NCBI RefSeq assembly: GCF_018831085.1
Contig: NZ_JAGPNM010000001.1
Coordinates: 186,001 to 250,000 of the forward strand
Direction: 5' to 3'
Origin: Rheinheimera oceanensis
GTDB lineage: Bacteria; Pseudomonadota; Gammaproteobacteria; Enterobacterales; Alteromonadaceae
Length of the DNA stretch: 64,000 nucleotides
In this document: in pieces, positions 1-10,898 of the stretch
Layout of the letters: each line of letters opens with the position of its first letter
Numbering within the stretch: position 1 is the stretch's first letter
The notes under the pieces: model-generated
Told to the model about the DNA's origin: nothing
Databases searched by the model: none
What the model saw: the letters and a program-made list of their open reading frames with translations, nothing else
Position numbers and translations under genes: made by a program

Positions 1-1830
1 ACCGGCAGTAAAGGTGTGATAGCGCAGCATGTCGAGTACACCCACCGCCGGCAGCGCAACTTTAATCAGCTCTGGCTGTTGTGTCATTACTGCGCCAACT
101 AACAAACCGCCATTAGAACCACCACGAATAGCCAGCTTGTCTTTAGAGGTATAACCTTCTTTTTGCAGATACTCTGCAGCTGCAATAAAGTCGTCAAACA
201 CATTTTGCTTTTGCAATTGTGTACCGGCCTGATGCCAGGCTTTGCCATACTCGCCACCACCACGCAGGCTTGGCACCGCATAGACTCCGCCCAGATCCAT
301 CCACACAGCATTGGGAATATTAAACGCCGGGGTCAAACTCACATTAAAACCACCATAGCCATATAGCATGGTTGGGTTGCTGCCGTCACGTTTCAGGCCT
401 TTTTTGTAGCTGATAATCATCGGCACTTTAGTGCCATCTTTCGAGCTGTAAAATACCTGCTCAGATACATAATTGTCACTGTCGAACTTGGCGCCTGATT
501 TGCTGTAAACTGCTGAGTTACCGTCAGTCGGGCTGAAGCTATAAATAGTTTGCGCCGTAATATAGTTGGTAAAGGTGTAATACAGTGTCTGGTCATCTTT
601 CTTACCGCTAAAACCACCAACACTACCCACGCCAGGCAACGTAATATCACGCACCCGTTTGCCGTTGTAATCGTACTGCTGCACTTTGGCAATGGCATCA
701 ACCATATATTCAGCAAAAATGTAGCCTGCACCGGTTGATACACTAAGTACATTATCTGTTTGCGGGATCAGATCCTGCCAGTTCTCCGGTTGCGGTTTGG
801 CGGCATCAACCGTAACTACTTTTTTATTCGGCGCGTTTAGGTTAGTTACCAGAAACAGCTTACTGCCGTCGTTATCCAGTAAGTCGGTATCAGAGTCGGT
901 GTGATCCAAAATAGTTACCAACGGGCTGTCCGGGTTGGTTAAATCTTTTAGGAACAATTTATTACCGGAGGTAGATACCGCAGCAGAGATCAGCAGGTAA
1001 CGATCATCTTCGGTTACCGAGGCGCCAACGTAGCGGTGCTTTTGAGCCTCAGTGCCGCCAAAAATAACGACGTCATCTTTTTGTGCACTGCCAAGCTTAT
1101 GGTAATACAGTTTGTGTTGATCAGTTTTTGCCGACAGTTCGCTGCCATCAGGCTTATCATAACTGGAATAGTAAAAACCTTCGTTACCAAACCAGCTGAT
1201 GCTACTGAACTTAACATCTGTCAGCTCTGTTTCCAGCGGCTTTTTAGTTTCAACATCGATAATGATAATTTTACGCCAGTCGCTGCCGCCTTCTGAAATA
1301 GAATACGCCAGCATAGAACCGTCTTTGGAAAAACTTACCTCAGCCAGCGATGTTGTGCCGTCACTGCTAAAGGTGTTGGGATCTAAAAACACCTCACTGC
1401 TGCCATCTTCAAGCTGGCGGTACAAAACATATTGGTTTTGCAGGCCGTCATTCTTATAGAAGTAGGTGTATTTGCCTTCTTTGAAGGGCGCCGTTACTTT
1501 TTCATAGTTCCAAGATGCCGCCAGCTTTTGCTTTATCTGCTCACGATATGGAATTTGCCCCAGATAATCAAAAGTCACTTTATTCTGCGCTTTTACCCAG
1601 GCTTCTGTTTCGCTGCTGCGATCGTCTTCCAGCCAGCGGTACGGATCGGCAATTGTTTGTTCAAAATAGCTATCTACCACGTCGCCTTTAGCGGTTTGCG
1701 GATAGGAAAAGGTAGTTTTTGCAGCTTCTGTCATGGTTACACTATTGGGTTGGGTTGCAATATCAGTTTTTGATTCGCTGCCACAGGCAGCCAGTAAGGA
1801 AACGGCCAGGATACTTAAAACGTGCTTCAT
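1..1830 (-). CDS. Prolyl oligopeptidase family (S9A) lipoprotein, 3' end outside the window
   Basis: Serine peptidase that cleaves after proline in short peptides, probably anchored in the cell envelope. The first 610 codons are present; the gene runs off the left edge. The N-terminus is a lipoprotein signal with an LAAC lipobox at about residues 13-16. An N-terminal propeller of the S9A type follows, beginning near the DPYRWLED motif at about residue 62. The catalytic serine is Ser572 in a GGSNGG motif (codon at 115-117). The catalytic Asp and His lie in the missing part; family members are about 700-750 residues. The start ATG is at 1828-1830. There is no gene neighbour in the same direction in the window; the tRNA operon upstream has its own terminator. 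The family call is firm, the substrate is not known. Confidence 0.93.
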   Translation of the reverse strand, partial: MKHVLSILAVSLLAACGSESKTDIATQPNSVTMTEAAKTTFSYPQTAKGDVVDSYFEQTIADPYRWLEDDRSSETEAWVKAQNKVTFDYLGQIPYREQIKQKLAASWNYEKVTAPFKEGKYTYFYKNDGLQNQYVLYRQLEDGSSEVFLDPNTFSSDGTTSLAEVSFSKDGSMLAYSISEGGSDWRKIIIIDVETKKPLETELTDVKFSSISWFGNEGFYYSSYDKPDGSELSAKTDQHKLYYHKLGSAQKDDVVIFGGTEAQKHRYVGASVTEDDRYLLISAAVSTSGNKLFLKDLTNPDSPLVTILDHTDSDTDLLDNDGSKLFLVTNLNAPNKKVVTVDAAKPQPENWQDLIPQTDNVLSVSTGAGYIFAEYMVDAIAKVQQYDYNGKRVRDITLPGVGSVGGFSGKKDDQTLYYTFTNYITAQTIYSFSPTDGNSAVYSKSGAKFDSDNYVSEQVFYSSKDGTKVPMIISYKKGLKRDGSNPTMLYGYGGFNVSLTPAFNIPNAVWMDLGGVYAVPSLRGGGEYGKAWHQAGTQLQKQNVFDDFIAAAEYLQKEGYTSKDKLAIRGGSNGGLLVGAVMTQQPELIKVALPAVGVLDMLRYHTFTAG

Positions 1831-1933
1831 CGTGAGGAACTCCCTGATTCTTGTTGTTATAGCCCGCCTGAGCTTAACAAAGAAGCCGGTGTTTGCCTAT
1901 TTCTGCTCAACGGATTTTCGACTGTATTAAACG

Positions 1934-1965
1934 AAAAAACCCCAACCGGATGGTTGAGGTTTTTA
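1934..1965 (-). terminator. Rho-independent terminator of the tRNA operon
   Basis: Reading the minus strand after the last tRNA-Phe, the arms CTCAACC and GGTTGGGG pair around a short loop and are followed by a run of T. It sits 5 bases beyond the encoded CCA, as expected for a tRNA transcript. Confidence 0.75.
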
Positions 1966-1969
1966 AGGA

Positions 1970-2045
1970 TGGTGCCCAGACCCGGAATCGAACCAGGGAC
2001 ACGCGGATTTTCAATCCGCTGCTCTACCGACTGAGCTATCTGGGC
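1970..2045 (-). tRNA. tRNA-Phe (GAA), copy 2
   Basis: 76-nt cloverleaf on the minus strand with encoded CCA. The acceptor stem GCCCAGA pairs with TCTGGGC, the anticodon loop reads TGAAAAT with anticodon GAA, and the T-arm is GGTTCGATTCC. It is identical to the copy at 2206-2281. It is the promoter-distal gene of the three-tRNA operon. Confidence 0.97.
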
Positions 2046-2064
2046 AAAACTGGCTGACGCAAAA

Positions 2065-2140
<76 letters not shown>

Positions 2141-2205
2141 TGCGACAACGTGACACAAGTTAAATAACACTGTTACGTTAATACAACTTGAGCACCGAAA
2201 ACTGA

Positions 2206-2281
2206 TGGTGCCCAGACCCGGAATCGAACCAGGGACACGCGGATTTTCAATCCGCTGCTCTACCGACTGAGCTATCTGGGC
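2206..2281 (-). tRNA. tRNA-Phe (GAA), copy 1
   Basis: 76-nt tRNA on the minus strand with encoded CCA and anticodon GAA, identical to the copy at 1970-2045. It is the first gene of the operon after the promoter at 2294-2322. Confidence 0.97.
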
Positions 2282-2293
2282 AACGCGGGTCGT

Positions 2294-2322
2294 ATTAAAC
2301 GGATTTTACGATCTTAAGTCAA
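2294..2322 (-). promoter_or_regulatory. Sigma-70 promoter of the tRNA-Phe/Thr/Phe operon
   Basis: On the minus strand there is a -35 box TTGACT (2317-2322), a 17-nt spacer and a -10 box TTTAAT (2294-2299). It is followed by a GC-rich discriminator ACGACCCGCG just before the first tRNA. A GC-rich discriminator is typical of stable-RNA promoters under stringent control; that control is inferred here. Confidence 0.75.
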
Positions 2323-2481
2323 CAGATATTTTAACGCTGCCGGTGCGTTAGCCTATTAGTTGTACAACCCGCTACAATAAACAGCAAAAAGCAGGACTGG
2401 CTACCTAAATTACAAAAAGTTGTTAAAATGCCAGCCACTGCATAAAGTCTGCTAAGCTGACAGCAAAATATTGGATAACTA

Positions 2482-5247
2482 ATGGAAAATACGTCGTTTA
2501 GTAAACCGATTTTTAAGCGCCTGACTTTACTGTCTCTGCTGATTTTATTTGCTCAGGCAGCGCTGTTTGCCTGGCTAAACCAACCTGAGCCGGGCTTAAA
2601 CGAACAACAGCTAAACCGGCTAACAGCCGACAGCCGCCTGCTAAGCCGCGTTTTACAACCACTGCTGGCAGAAAACAATACCGCAGCTACCGAGCAAATG
2701 TTGTTTCAAACCCGTGATGGCAACAGCGAGCGTGCCCTTTATGTTTACCGGACATTGCCCAATCAACAGACCGAACTTATAGCCAATACCAGTAATGTGC
2801 AGGGTTTTGTCCCCCAGCCTGTATGGCAGGACAGTGCCTGGCAGCAGGGTAATTATCTGATTGTCAATCAGCTGATTAATTTACCGGAGCAGCAAACTGC
2901 GATCCTGATTTACGTACAACAGTTAAAACTGCGCCCAAGCTGGCCTTTTTTTGCTGCTGTTGGCGTAAGCTTAGTCTTAGCGCTGGTGTTAAGTGCAGTG
3001 TTTGCTACCACTATTTCAGGCTTTTTCAGCCGCCGTATTAAACCTTTATTAGCAGGCACCCGCCAGGCGCTGGATAAAGATCTGTACAACAGCAGCGTTG
3101 ACAGCCACGCACAAGATAGCTATGGCACGCTGGGTAGTTATATTAATCAGCTGTTCCGCCGGATAGAGCATGCACAGGAAGCCCTTGCCACGTCGGAGCA
3201 GAATATTAAAAACCTGAAGCAGGAGGTAGAAACCCGCATTAAAGAGCGCACCGATGCACTGGAAACTGCCAAAGTAACAGCAGAAAAAGCCAACGAAGCC
3301 AAATCTACCTTTCTCGCCACTATGAGTCATGAAATCCGCACACCGATGAATGGTATTATTGGCACCATTGATTTATTGCGTAAAACCCAGCTATCTACCT
3401 CGCAGTTCCGCATGACAGACACAGTACGTGAATCATCATTCTCATTGCTGCGTATTCTGGATGATATTCTCGACTTTTCAAAAATTGAAGCCGGTAAGCT
3501 GCAACTGGAAACCATACCCTTGTCGCTGGTAGATATTATTGAAGCCGTCGGCCGTATTCTGGTATCAGTAGCGCATCAGCGGCAAATTGACCTGAAACTG
3601 TTTATTGACCCACGCATTCCGGATGGCCTGATCGGCGACCCGGTACGGTTACGGCAAATTCTGTATAACCTGGCCGGTAACGCGATTAAATTTACCCAGA
3701 CCACGCCGGAGAAAACCGGGCTGGTTATTATTAAAGCAGAGCTGCTGGAAGAGAACATGGATTTCAGCCAGATCCAGTTTAGTGTCGCAGACAATGGCAA
3801 AGGCATGACTCAGCGACAAATTAACTATGTATTTCAGCCATTTAACCAGGCAGAGGGCTCCATTACACGTAAATTTGGCGGCACAGGCCTTGGTTTATCT
3901 ATTTGCCAGCGCTTAACCACACTGATGTACGGAGATATCAGTGTTAACAGCCAGGTGGATCAGGGTACAGAGTTTATTGTACGTATACCCATGCGCCGCT
4001 CAGATGAAATTCAATATCTGGATAAAGAACTGCTACGTGATATTTATGTGTGCCTGTTCAGCACTGACGCACATAACATGGCACATTTGCATAATTATCT
4101 GAGCTGCACCGGTGCCGAACTTGATGTAGCCACCCATTTTGACACCCTGCTACAAAAAGCACAGGCTCAGAAGCCATTACCACCGAAGCAAGCCGCAGTG
4201 TGGGTGCTTGACGCCACTTATGAGCAAATCTCGGCGAATGAAGTAGATCAACTACTACAGTTACCCACTATGAATCAGGTGCAGTTTGTCGTCATCACCA
4301 ATCAGATTGAATTGTCAGAGCGCAGCACCGACAGGGTGTACTATCTGCACAGCTCACCGATATGCCGCAGCCATTTATTTGATGCCGTATTAATAGCCGC
4401 AAAGCGTAAAACCAAACCGGTTTATACCAGTGCCGAGCCACAGCAAAACCGTCTGGTGCCCTCGATAGAAGAGGCCCGTAAACAGCGTCGCCTGGTATTA
4501 CTGGCTGAAGATAATTTAATGAACCAACGCGTAATTGTTGAACAGTTAAATGCACTGGGTTACGCCGTAGAAGTTGCCGATGACGGTGCTATAGCGCTGG
4601 AAAAATGGCGCCGGTATCACTATCCGCTGTTACTGACAGATTTGCATATGCCCAATATGAGTGGCTACGACCTGACCAGCGCTATCCGCAAAGAAAGCCT
4701 GCACTTAAGTGAGGGCGCAGAGTTTACCCGTATCGTTGCAGTAACCGCCAATGCACTCAAAGGTGAAGAGCAAAAGTGCCTGAGCGTAGGCATGGACGGC
4801 TATATCACTAAACCTATCGAACTGGCTGCACTGGAAACCATGCTCAACCGCTGGTTACCGCACGCTGCTGAACTGAAAAAAGCACATACCTCAACCCAGG
4901 AAAACAACCAGAATAATTCGCCGATATGCTTTACCACTATTGCCAATTTTCTGGGTAATAACCCGGCCAAGCATGAAGAATACCTGAACTACTTTGTAAA
5001 GCATGCCGCTGAGCTGCTCAGCAATATGGCCATTGCAGTGCAAAATCAGGATCGTAGTACCGTGCGCTCGTTAGCGCATCAGTTTAAGTCAGTTGCTAAA
5101 AGTGTCGGCGCACTGGCTCTGGCCGACGAGGCGCTGAAACTGGAAAAAGCAGCGGAAGAGAGTGATTGGGCAGTAATTAATGAATATATTCGTCTGGTGC
5201 AGGACAAATATCAGGATGTGGTTAATTACGTAAAGCAGCGCTACTAA
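2482..5247 (+). CDS. BarA-like hybrid sensor histidine kinase with receiver and HPt domains
   Basis: Membrane sensor kinase with an internal phosphorelay, 921 residues. Order: transmembrane segment at about 12-33, periplasmic loop to about 153, second transmembrane segment at about 154-178, HAMP-like linker, coiled coil at about 230-275, HisKA with phospho-acceptor His283 in MSHEIRTP, and HATPase with NGKGM and GTGLGL. A divergent receiver-like stretch follows at about 515-640, then a canonical receiver at about 675-790 (Asp720 in LLTDLHMP). A C-terminal HPt domain carries His866 in LAHQFKS. This domain layout matches BarA/LuxQ-type kinases; the input signal and cognate regulator are not shown by the sequence. 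It is transcribed alone, divergent from the tRNA operon, and ends at a shared hairpin terminator. Confidence 0.9.
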   Translation: MENTSFSKPIFKRLTLLSLLILFAQAALFAWLNQPEPGLNEQQLNRLTADSRLLSRVLQPLLAENNTAATEQMLFQTRDGNSERALYVYRTLPNQQTELIANTSNVQGFVPQPVWQDSAWQQGNYLIVNQLINLPEQQTAILIYVQQLKLRPSWPFFAAVGVSLVLALVLSAVFATTISGFFSRRIKPLLAGTRQALDKDLYNSSVDSHAQDSYGTLGSYINQLFRRIEHAQEALATSEQNIKNLKQEVETRIKERTDALETAKVTAEKANEAKSTFLATMSHEIRTPMNGIIGTIDLLRKTQLSTSQFRMTDTVRESSFSLLRILDDILDFSKIEAGKLQLETIPLSLVDIIEAVGRILVSVAHQRQIDLKLFIDPRIPDGLIGDPVRLRQILYNLAGNAIKFTQTTPEKTGLVIIKAELLEENMDFSQIQFSVADNGKGMTQRQINYVFQPFNQAEGSITRKFGGTGLGLSICQRLTTLMYGDISVNSQVDQGTEFIVRIPMRRSDEIQYLDKELLRDIYVCLFSTDAHNMAHLHNYLSCTGAELDVATHFDTLLQKAQAQKPLPPKQAAVWVLDATYEQISANEVDQLLQLPTMNQVQFVVITNQIELSERSTDRVYYLHSSPICRSHLFDAVLIAAKRKTKPVYTSAEPQQNRLVPSIEEARKQRRLVLLAEDNLMNQRVIVEQLNALGYAVEVADDGAIALEKWRRYHYPLLLTDLHMPNMSGYDLTSAIRKESLHLSEGAEFTRIVAVTANALKGEEQKCLSVGMDGYITKPIELAALETMLNRWLPHAAELKKAHTSTQENNQNNSPICFTTIANFLGNNPAKHEEYLNYFVKHAAELLSNMAIAVQNQDRSTVRSLAHQFKSVAKSVGALALADEALKLEKAAEESDWAVINEYIRLVQDKYQDVVNYVKQRY

Positions 5248-5257
5248 TCACATAAAG

Positions 5258-5281
5258 CAACGCCAGCTTCCGCTGGCGTTG
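5258..5281. terminator. Bidirectional terminator hairpin
   Basis: Perfect 10-bp stem CAACGCCAGC/GCTGGCGTTG with loop TTCC. It sits between the converging kinase gene (plus) and PKD lipoprotein gene (minus), 10 bases after the kinase stop and 6 bases after the lipoprotein stop. Confidence 0.75.
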
Positions 5282-5287
5282 TCAAAA

Positions 5288-7954
5288 TTACTTCACAGTG
5301 TCCGGTTGCCAGCCAGGGTAAAGTACCTTACGCTCTGCAACTCTTGTTTTTACCGCAGCCGTACTAACTGTTGCCAGGCTGCTGTTCCAGTAATCAAAAT
5401 CTATTTGTTCATAAATATTCATTCTGGTGCCAATCCACAAACCAAAGTCACTTTGCTGGTTAAAACGAATAAAATCTTCCTCAATTACATATATCCTGGT
5501 ACCAAGCACGCCCTGCTCTACTTTCAGCAGTTGCCACTCACGTAACCGGCATGACTGCTGTGCATCAAAGTTACATACCGCATAATTGAAGCTCAGTGTT
5601 GCATCGTCTTTAAGCTCCCAGTTTAACGCTTCGTTAGCAGCATAGGCACGCTCAAATGCCGGCGGTAAATTAAGGTAACTGCTGGCCTGCCAGCCGGTAG
5701 CATTACTATCAAACTGCCAGCCAAAATAGTTGCTACCAAAATTGCATCCACCTTGCTCATTGGTATTATTGCCACTACAAAACACCATGCGGCCATCAGT
5801 CCAACTGTTAAAGGTCCACTGGTTTATCGTAGTTTGCCAATATTTACCTGTTGGGTTGACAAATGCTGTGGTAGCAAAGCTGGCAGTTTCGTCAACTTTA
5901 AAACCATAGTCAGCACGAGAACCAATCAGTTCACCTGCTACATCATAAGCAATAGTAAACACTGAAAAATCTGTACCAGACTGATCAAGAATTTGTTTCA
6001 CCAGGCTTGTACCATCGGCAAAGTCTAATGTCAGCTGTCCGTCGGCAATGCTCCAGTCAAATTCACGTTCAGTATCCAGGCCTACCCCGCTGCCATCGGC
6101 ATTAAATTGCAATGGATCCAGATAGAAATCTGTTCCGGTGCCATTGGCAAACATTTTACTGAAGTAAGAGTTCATCGCCCAGACACCAGGCATAGTCTCT
6201 GCAGTGAATGTTGAGGCTGAGGCACTGACAACTTTACGCATCATAATATTGCCAATGCTTTCACGCACAGTGCCCGGGGCAGTAATGAGCCCCTCGCTGG
6301 TATTTAAGGGCTGAATACTTTCCGCACTCTGACTGACTATCCGGTAAGTATCAAGCGCCTGCCCTTGCGTAGTGCGGGTTAACACTGAACCAGAAGCGCT
6401 ACGCCTTACCTCAACCTGATTATAATTGTCAGCCAGCAACGCGTTCACCTGTTGTTGGCTTAACCCGGCAAGCCCTACAACCGGCATTTCAAAACTTACT
6501 GAAATAACCGGGTTGGTATAAGCAACGTCAATCTTACCGTTGTTGAGTGTCCAGTTATAAACATAGCTACCTGTCGTTGTCGTCCGGCTTCCTTTACCGT
6601 CACTGTCAAATTGCCAGCGCTCGCCAGAGCGGGTAACAAAGCCTGTGGCAGCACGCGGAGTCTGGAAATACAACGAAGGCACAGCACCGGTTGCCAAAGG
6701 CGGTGTTAAAACAGGATCTTCGGCAATGGCTGTAATAGTCTGGGCTATAAGCTCAGGACTATCGGCGTTAATCTGCTCAACCACCTGATTATAAGCAGCA
6801 ACATTTACCAGCAAACCGGTCAAATCGGTAACGCCTTCTGGCAGGGCAAGTGCAGGGTTATCAGTAAAGATTTTTATTATTGCCGCAGCTTCTACCAGCG
6901 CCTGTGCATCTACGGATTTTTCAGTAAATACCAGTTGTTCAATATTAGCCGGCACCGCACCATTGTTCGCACTAACCAGTAAGGCATAAAGCGCTGTCGA
7001 TACGGCATTTACAGATACGACATTACTACCATCAGCCTGTGCTTTTACTTTATCAGCAGCGGATTTACTTCTGGCTGTGCTGGCTACAATGGGTTCTGCA
7101 TCAGCAAAGCCGCTGTATATTGCACTGTAACGCAGAGCAGAATTAGTAGCCGACGTAACCTGCAAAGACACAACGATATCCAGCAGATCATCGTCCAAAT
7201 TAAGCTCAGCACTGAAACTGCCACTCTCATCTACCGTAACCATTACTGGCTCAGCGGCTCCTGAAATAACAACAGCCCCACCGCTAAACGACGCACCGCT
7301 CACCGTACCATCCAATGCAAAAGCCAGCAGATTAGGTTCTACCGTAACGCTGCTTTCAACCTGTGACGTGTCATTATCGTCATCCGTTGCGGTTATAGTA
7401 AACGTCAGCGTAGTTGCCACCGTAACTGCAGGAGCAGCAAAGCTGATTTCTGCGCTGTCTGCTCCTGTTAACGTCACTGACGGGCCAGCTGTTTGCAGCC
7501 AGCTTATCGTTGCTACTTCGTCATCATCAGTAATGGTTGCTGTTAAGGTCGCTGCGCTTTTTTCAGCTACAGGAGTAAAAGTTGCGCTAATTTGCGGCGG
7601 AGTATTGTTTATCAGCGCTACAGTAACTTCGTCGGTTGCTGTCTGGCCTTTTGAGTCTGTTACGGTTAAACGCAATACGGCTTGAGCATCTGCATCAACA
7701 GAGGGTGCCGTTACTGTAGGAGTTAATGTATCGGAACCCGATAACACTAACGCTGGCCCGGATACCTGGCTCCAGTTTACAGTAACCTCCCCTTCACCGC
7801 TGGCTTTAGCACCGCTGACAACAACCGAACGCCGCTCTTTCAGGTTGAAATTTGCACCTGCATCCGCTACTGCATCATCGTCATCTGAGCCACAGGCACA
7901 GAGCATCAATGCCGATGCTGCAACAACAAGTATCTTCTTTTGCAATATTCCCAT
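5288..7954 (-). CDS. Large lipoprotein with PKD/K319L-like Ig repeats, function unknown
   Basis: 888-residue predicted lipoprotein. The signal peptide ends in a lipobox (LCAC, Cys21) followed by a run of Asp. Residues about 30-210 form two Ig-like repeats of the PKD/K319L type, recognisable by the WSQVSGP and WLQTAGP motifs and Asp-rich connecting strands, as in surface and adhesion proteins. The rest (about 210-888) is mostly beta-predicted and contains repeated blocks with a W-F-D-S/W-Q-F-D-S pattern; I do not recognise it. It is probably on the outer membrane or cell surface. The wHTH-receiver gene at 8097-8975 lies 142 bases upstream on the same strand and could regulate it; that link is inferred only from position. 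Confidence 0.8.
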   Translation of the reverse strand: MGILQKKILVVAASALMLCACGSDDDDAVADAGANFNLKERRSVVVSGAKASGEGEVTVNWSQVSGPALVLSGSDTLTPTVTAPSVDADAQAVLRLTVTDSKGQTATDEVTVALINNTPPQISATFTPVAEKSAATLTATITDDDEVATISWLQTAGPSVTLTGADSAEISFAAPAVTVATTLTFTITATDDDNDTSQVESSVTVEPNLLAFALDGTVSGASFSGGAVVISGAAEPVMVTVDESGSFSAELNLDDDLLDIVVSLQVTSATNSALRYSAIYSGFADAEPIVASTARSKSAADKVKAQADGSNVVSVNAVSTALYALLVSANNGAVPANIEQLVFTEKSVDAQALVEAAAIIKIFTDNPALALPEGVTDLTGLLVNVAAYNQVVEQINADSPELIAQTITAIAEDPVLTPPLATGAVPSLYFQTPRAATGFVTRSGERWQFDSDGKGSRTTTTGSYVYNWTLNNGKIDVAYTNPVISVSFEMPVVGLAGLSQQQVNALLADNYNQVEVRRSASGSVLTRTTQGQALDTYRIVSQSAESIQPLNTSEGLITAPGTVRESIGNIMMRKVVSASASTFTAETMPGVWAMNSYFSKMFANGTGTDFYLDPLQFNADGSGVGLDTEREFDWSIADGQLTLDFADGTSLVKQILDQSGTDFSVFTIAYDVAGELIGSRADYGFKVDETASFATTAFVNPTGKYWQTTINQWTFNSWTDGRMVFCSGNNTNEQGGCNFGSNYFGWQFDSNATGWQASSYLNLPPAFERAYAANEALNWELKDDATLSFNYAVCNFDAQQSCRLREWQLLKVEQGVLGTRIYVIEEDFIRFNQQSDFGLWIGTRMNIYEQIDFDYWNSSLATVSTAAVKTRVAERKVLYPGWQPDTVK

Positions 7955-8096
7955 ACTTCACATTCCTCTGTTTGTACATCAACATCCCGGGCATTCAGCC
8001 ACAGTTCATTTTCAAGTATACGAAGAATAAAAAAAGTAAGAATACTACCGTGGATCTTTATTTGTGATTTCTTTTGAATCTATAAATATCAATAAC

Positions 8097-8975
8097 TTAA
8101 TTTAAATTTTCATAATCTTTTTCAAATAGCAGAGGCCAGAGGAGTTGGTAAAGCTCTTGTGGTTTTGCCACACTGCCATGTGCACTATGGGCTTTAAGAA
8201 CATCCGGTTTACTGTGTTCAGAGAGCAAGGTGTAAACGATAAAGGCTGTTTCAATCTGTTTTTGTCGCATTCTTTGCAACAATCTTAAACCCGCCAGAGG
8301 ATCATTATCACGTCCCATATCAGAAATTACAGCGTCATACTGATATAAAGACAACAACACCAATGCATCTTCAGTATTTGTGGCCAGATATACCGCTATA
8401 TTATTCTGCTTAAGATAAGCGACCTCAGAGCTGTTATTATCCGGGTGATCATCAACCCACAGTACCCGGCCAAGAGTATTGGCAGGTTCAGATCTGCCAA
8501 GTTCAGCCTGCACGGGAACACTGTCATAGTGCTGCGTAAACAAAAATAATGACAATATACCGAGTACCAGCATAAACATGATACCGGCAATCACCCATTG
8601 CCGGCCTGAAAGGAAAGAACTTCCGGTATCGGCGTCTATATTTTTTATATTGTGGCGAGAACGCAACTTTGCTGCCAGCTCAGGTGCCAATCTGTACCCT
8701 TTACCGTGCATCGTTTGTATCACTGGCCCCTGATAGCCAAATTGTCTGAAAGCTTTACGGCTGTCAGACACTAAACGGGATAACGACCATGCTGATACCA
8801 CTGTATCTGGCCATAAAACATCTAACAACTGCTGAGCGCAGCAGTAATCAGGCCAGGTCTGTATTAAATACGATATCAGCTCAACTGAGCGGGGCTCTAT
8901 TTCAGCAAGCTGATGTTTTGTCCTGACAGTAAAAGCCGTGCTATCAAGTTCAAATTCATCAAATACATACTTCAT
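8097..8975 (-). CDS. Membrane-anchored winged-helix regulator fused to a receiver-like domain
   Basis: 292-residue protein. Residues 1-98 are an OmpR/CadC-type winged helix, with a GKGYRL wing motif at 91-96 and no receiver in front of it. One transmembrane segment follows at about 127-147. Residues about 169-285 look like a response-regulator receiver domain with the acidic pair Asp175/Asp176 (LWVDDHP), a candidate phospho-acceptor Asp219 (ISDMGR), Thr249 and Lys271 (AKP). If the DNA-binding domain is in the cytoplasm, one membrane pass puts the receiver in the periplasm. ToxR/CadC proteins share the wHTH-TM layout but normally have an unrelated periplasmic sensor. The gene lies upstream of the PKD lipoprotein gene on the same strand. 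Function unknown; the domain calls are firm by motif, the topology is inferred. Confidence 0.82.
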   Translation of the reverse strand: MKYVFDEFELDSTAFTVRTKHQLAEIEPRSVELISYLIQTWPDYCCAQQLLDVLWPDTVVSAWSLSRLVSDSRKAFRQFGYQGPVIQTMHGKGYRLAPELAAKLRSRHNIKNIDADTGSSFLSGRQWVIAGIMFMLVLGILSLFLFTQHYDSVPVQAELGRSEPANTLGRVLWVDDHPDNNSSEVAYLKQNNIAVYLATNTEDALVLLSLYQYDAVISDMGRDNDPLAGLRLLQRMRQKQIETAFIVYTLLSEHSKPDVLKAHSAHGSVAKPQELYQLLWPLLFEKDYENLN

Positions 8976-9120
8976 TGGTAATGATTAAGCAAAAACAGAA
9001 ATATGGCGGTATAACCTTTATACAATGCCTTGCAGTCGGGGCAAAGAGAAAATTTTACTGTAGTAGTAAACTAAGCTTCATAAACTATGCATGAGAGTAT
9101 ATACCGCTACGCTGAGTATA

Positions 9121-9144
9121 AAAAAAGGCAGCCAATGGCTGCCC
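9121..9144 (-). terminator. Rho-independent terminator of aceA
   Basis: On the minus strand, GGCAGCC and GGCTGCC form a 7-bp stem with a 3-nt loop, followed directly by six T (AAAAAA at 9121-9126 on plus). It lies about 70 bases after the aceA stop. Confidence 0.85.
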
Positions 9145-9215
9145 AAACTGTCAGTTGCCTGACCACGTAGTGTAAAACTGAAACGGCAATTAACTCAAAA
9201 CTTAACACTCAGCAG

Positions 9216-10811
9216 TTAAAACTGATTCATAGTGTTATGCGTACCACCGGCTTTTAACGCAGCCTCACCAGAAAAATACTCTTTATGATCATCGCCCACA
9301 TCAGAGCCTGACATATTCTGATGTTTAACACAGGCAATGCCCTGACGGATTTCTTTACGCTGCACACCTGCAACATAACCCAGCATACCGGCCGCACCAA
9401 AGTACTCCTTCGCCAGATTGTCGGTAGACAAGGCTGCAGTATGGTAAGTTGGCAAGGTGATCAGGTGATGGAAAATACCCGCCTCCCGCGCCGCATCAGC
9501 CTGAAAGGTACGAATACGGTTATCGGCTTCCAACGCCAGTTCTGTTGTGTCGTAATCGGCACTCATTAGCAACGCACGGTCATAAGCTGACACATCTTTA
9601 CCAGCGTTTTTCCAGGCATCAAATACCTGCTGGCGGAAGTTTAACGTCCAGTTAAAGCTTGGGCTGTTGTTGTACACCAACTTGGCGTTAGGCACCACTT
9701 CTCGAATGCGGTTTACCATCTCGGCTATCTGGCCAACGTGCGGCTTTTCGGTTTCTATCCACAGTAAATCGGCGCCGTGCTGCAGTGAGGTAATACAATC
9801 CAGTACCACACGGTCAACCCCGCTGCCCTGCTTAAACTGGAACAGGCCACTGGCTAAGCGTTTAGGCTTTAACAGCTTACCGTTGGCTTTTACTACTACA
9901 TCGCCGTTGGCAATATCGTCCGCGCCGCTGATCACGTCGCCGTCTAAGAAGCTGTTGTATAAATCGCCCAGGTCACCAGGCGTGTTAGTAACTGCAATTT
10001 GTTTGGTTAACCCGGCGCCTAAGGAGTCGGTGCGGGCGACGATAATGCCGTCATCCACGCCCAGCTCTAAAAAGGCATAACGCACGGCGTTAATTTTCGC
10101 CAGAAAGTCAGCATGCGGTACAGTAACTTTGCCATCCTGATGGCCGCACTGTTTCTCGTCCGACACCTGGTTTTCAATCTGAATTGCACAGGCACCGGCT
10201 TCTATCATTTTCTTTGCCAGTAAATAAGTAGCTTCTTCATTACCAAAACCGGCATCAATGTCGGCAATAATCGGCACTACATGAGTTTCAAAGTTATCAA
10301 TTTTGCTTTGTACAGCAGCAGCTTTAGTGCTGTCACCTGCAGCCTTCGCCGCATCCAGCTCACGGAACAAGCCACCCAACTCACGGGCATCGGCCTGCTT
10401 TAAAAAGGTATACAGCTCTTCAATTAACGCTGGCACAGCAGTTTTTTCATGCATAGATTGATCTGGCAGCGGGCCAAACTCAGAACGCAGTGCTGCTATC
10501 ATCCAACCGGACAAATACAGGTATTTACGTTTGGTAGTACCGAAATGTTTCTTAATAGCGATCAGTTTTTGCTGCCCGACAAAGCCGTGCCAGCACCCTA
10601 AAGATTGCGTGTACTGGCTGCTGTCTGCATCATAGGCAGCCATATCTGCACGCATAATTTTGGCAGTGTATCTGGCAATATCCAGCCCGGTATGAAAACG
10701 GTTTTGCGCCCGCATTCTGGCAGCAGACTCAGGGTTTATCGCACTCCAGGTGTCGCCATTTTTCTGACGTAACTGCGCGATTTGTTGTATTGCATCTTGG
10801 TAAGCTGACAT
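9216..10811 (-). CDS. aceA: Isocitrate lyase
   Basis: Glyoxylate-shunt enzyme that splits isocitrate into glyoxylate and succinate in the cytosol, allowing growth on acetate and fatty acids. 531 residues, the long form found in Pseudomonas and marine gammaproteobacteria; E. coli AceA is about 434. The catalytic signature is KQCGH with Cys222. The substrate-binding part includes VPIIADIDAGFGNE at about 175-188. Start is ATG at 10809-10811. It is transcribed divergently from the LysR gene at 11039, and aceB lies beyond that gene in the same direction as aceA, so the two shunt enzymes are separate transcription units. No aceK is seen nearby. Confidence 0.97.
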   Translation of the reverse strand: MSAYQDAIQQIAQLRQKNGDTWSAINPESAARMRAQNRFHTGLDIARYTAKIMRADMAAYDADSSQYTQSLGCWHGFVGQQKLIAIKKHFGTTKRKYLYLSGWMIAALRSEFGPLPDQSMHEKTAVPALIEELYTFLKQADARELGGLFRELDAAKAAGDSTKAAAVQSKIDNFETHVVPIIADIDAGFGNEEATYLLAKKMIEAGACAIQIENQVSDEKQCGHQDGKVTVPHADFLAKINAVRYAFLELGVDDGIIVARTDSLGAGLTKQIAVTNTPGDLGDLYNSFLDGDVISGADDIANGDVVVKANGKLLKPKRLASGLFQFKQGSGVDRVVLDCITSLQHGADLLWIETEKPHVGQIAEMVNRIREVVPNAKLVYNNSPSFNWTLNFRQQVFDAWKNAGKDVSAYDRALLMSADYDTTELALEADNRIRTFQADAAREAGIFHHLITLPTYHTAALSTDNLAKEYFGAAGMLGYVAGVQRKEIRQGIACVKHQNMSGSDVGDDHKEYFSGEAALKAGGTHNTMNQF

Positions 10812-10898
10812 AGCAGTATCCTCTTTTGCTTATTGCCCGGCTTGCCGGACGCTGACTGTTATCAGGCTGATGTATAACCTGTTGCATTACACTATAGG

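Noticed and set aside
7368..7685. ORF on plus inside the PKD lipoprotein gene
   Set aside because: Antisense shadow with Ser/Val-rich low-complexity translation; the minus frame has clear Ig-like motifs.
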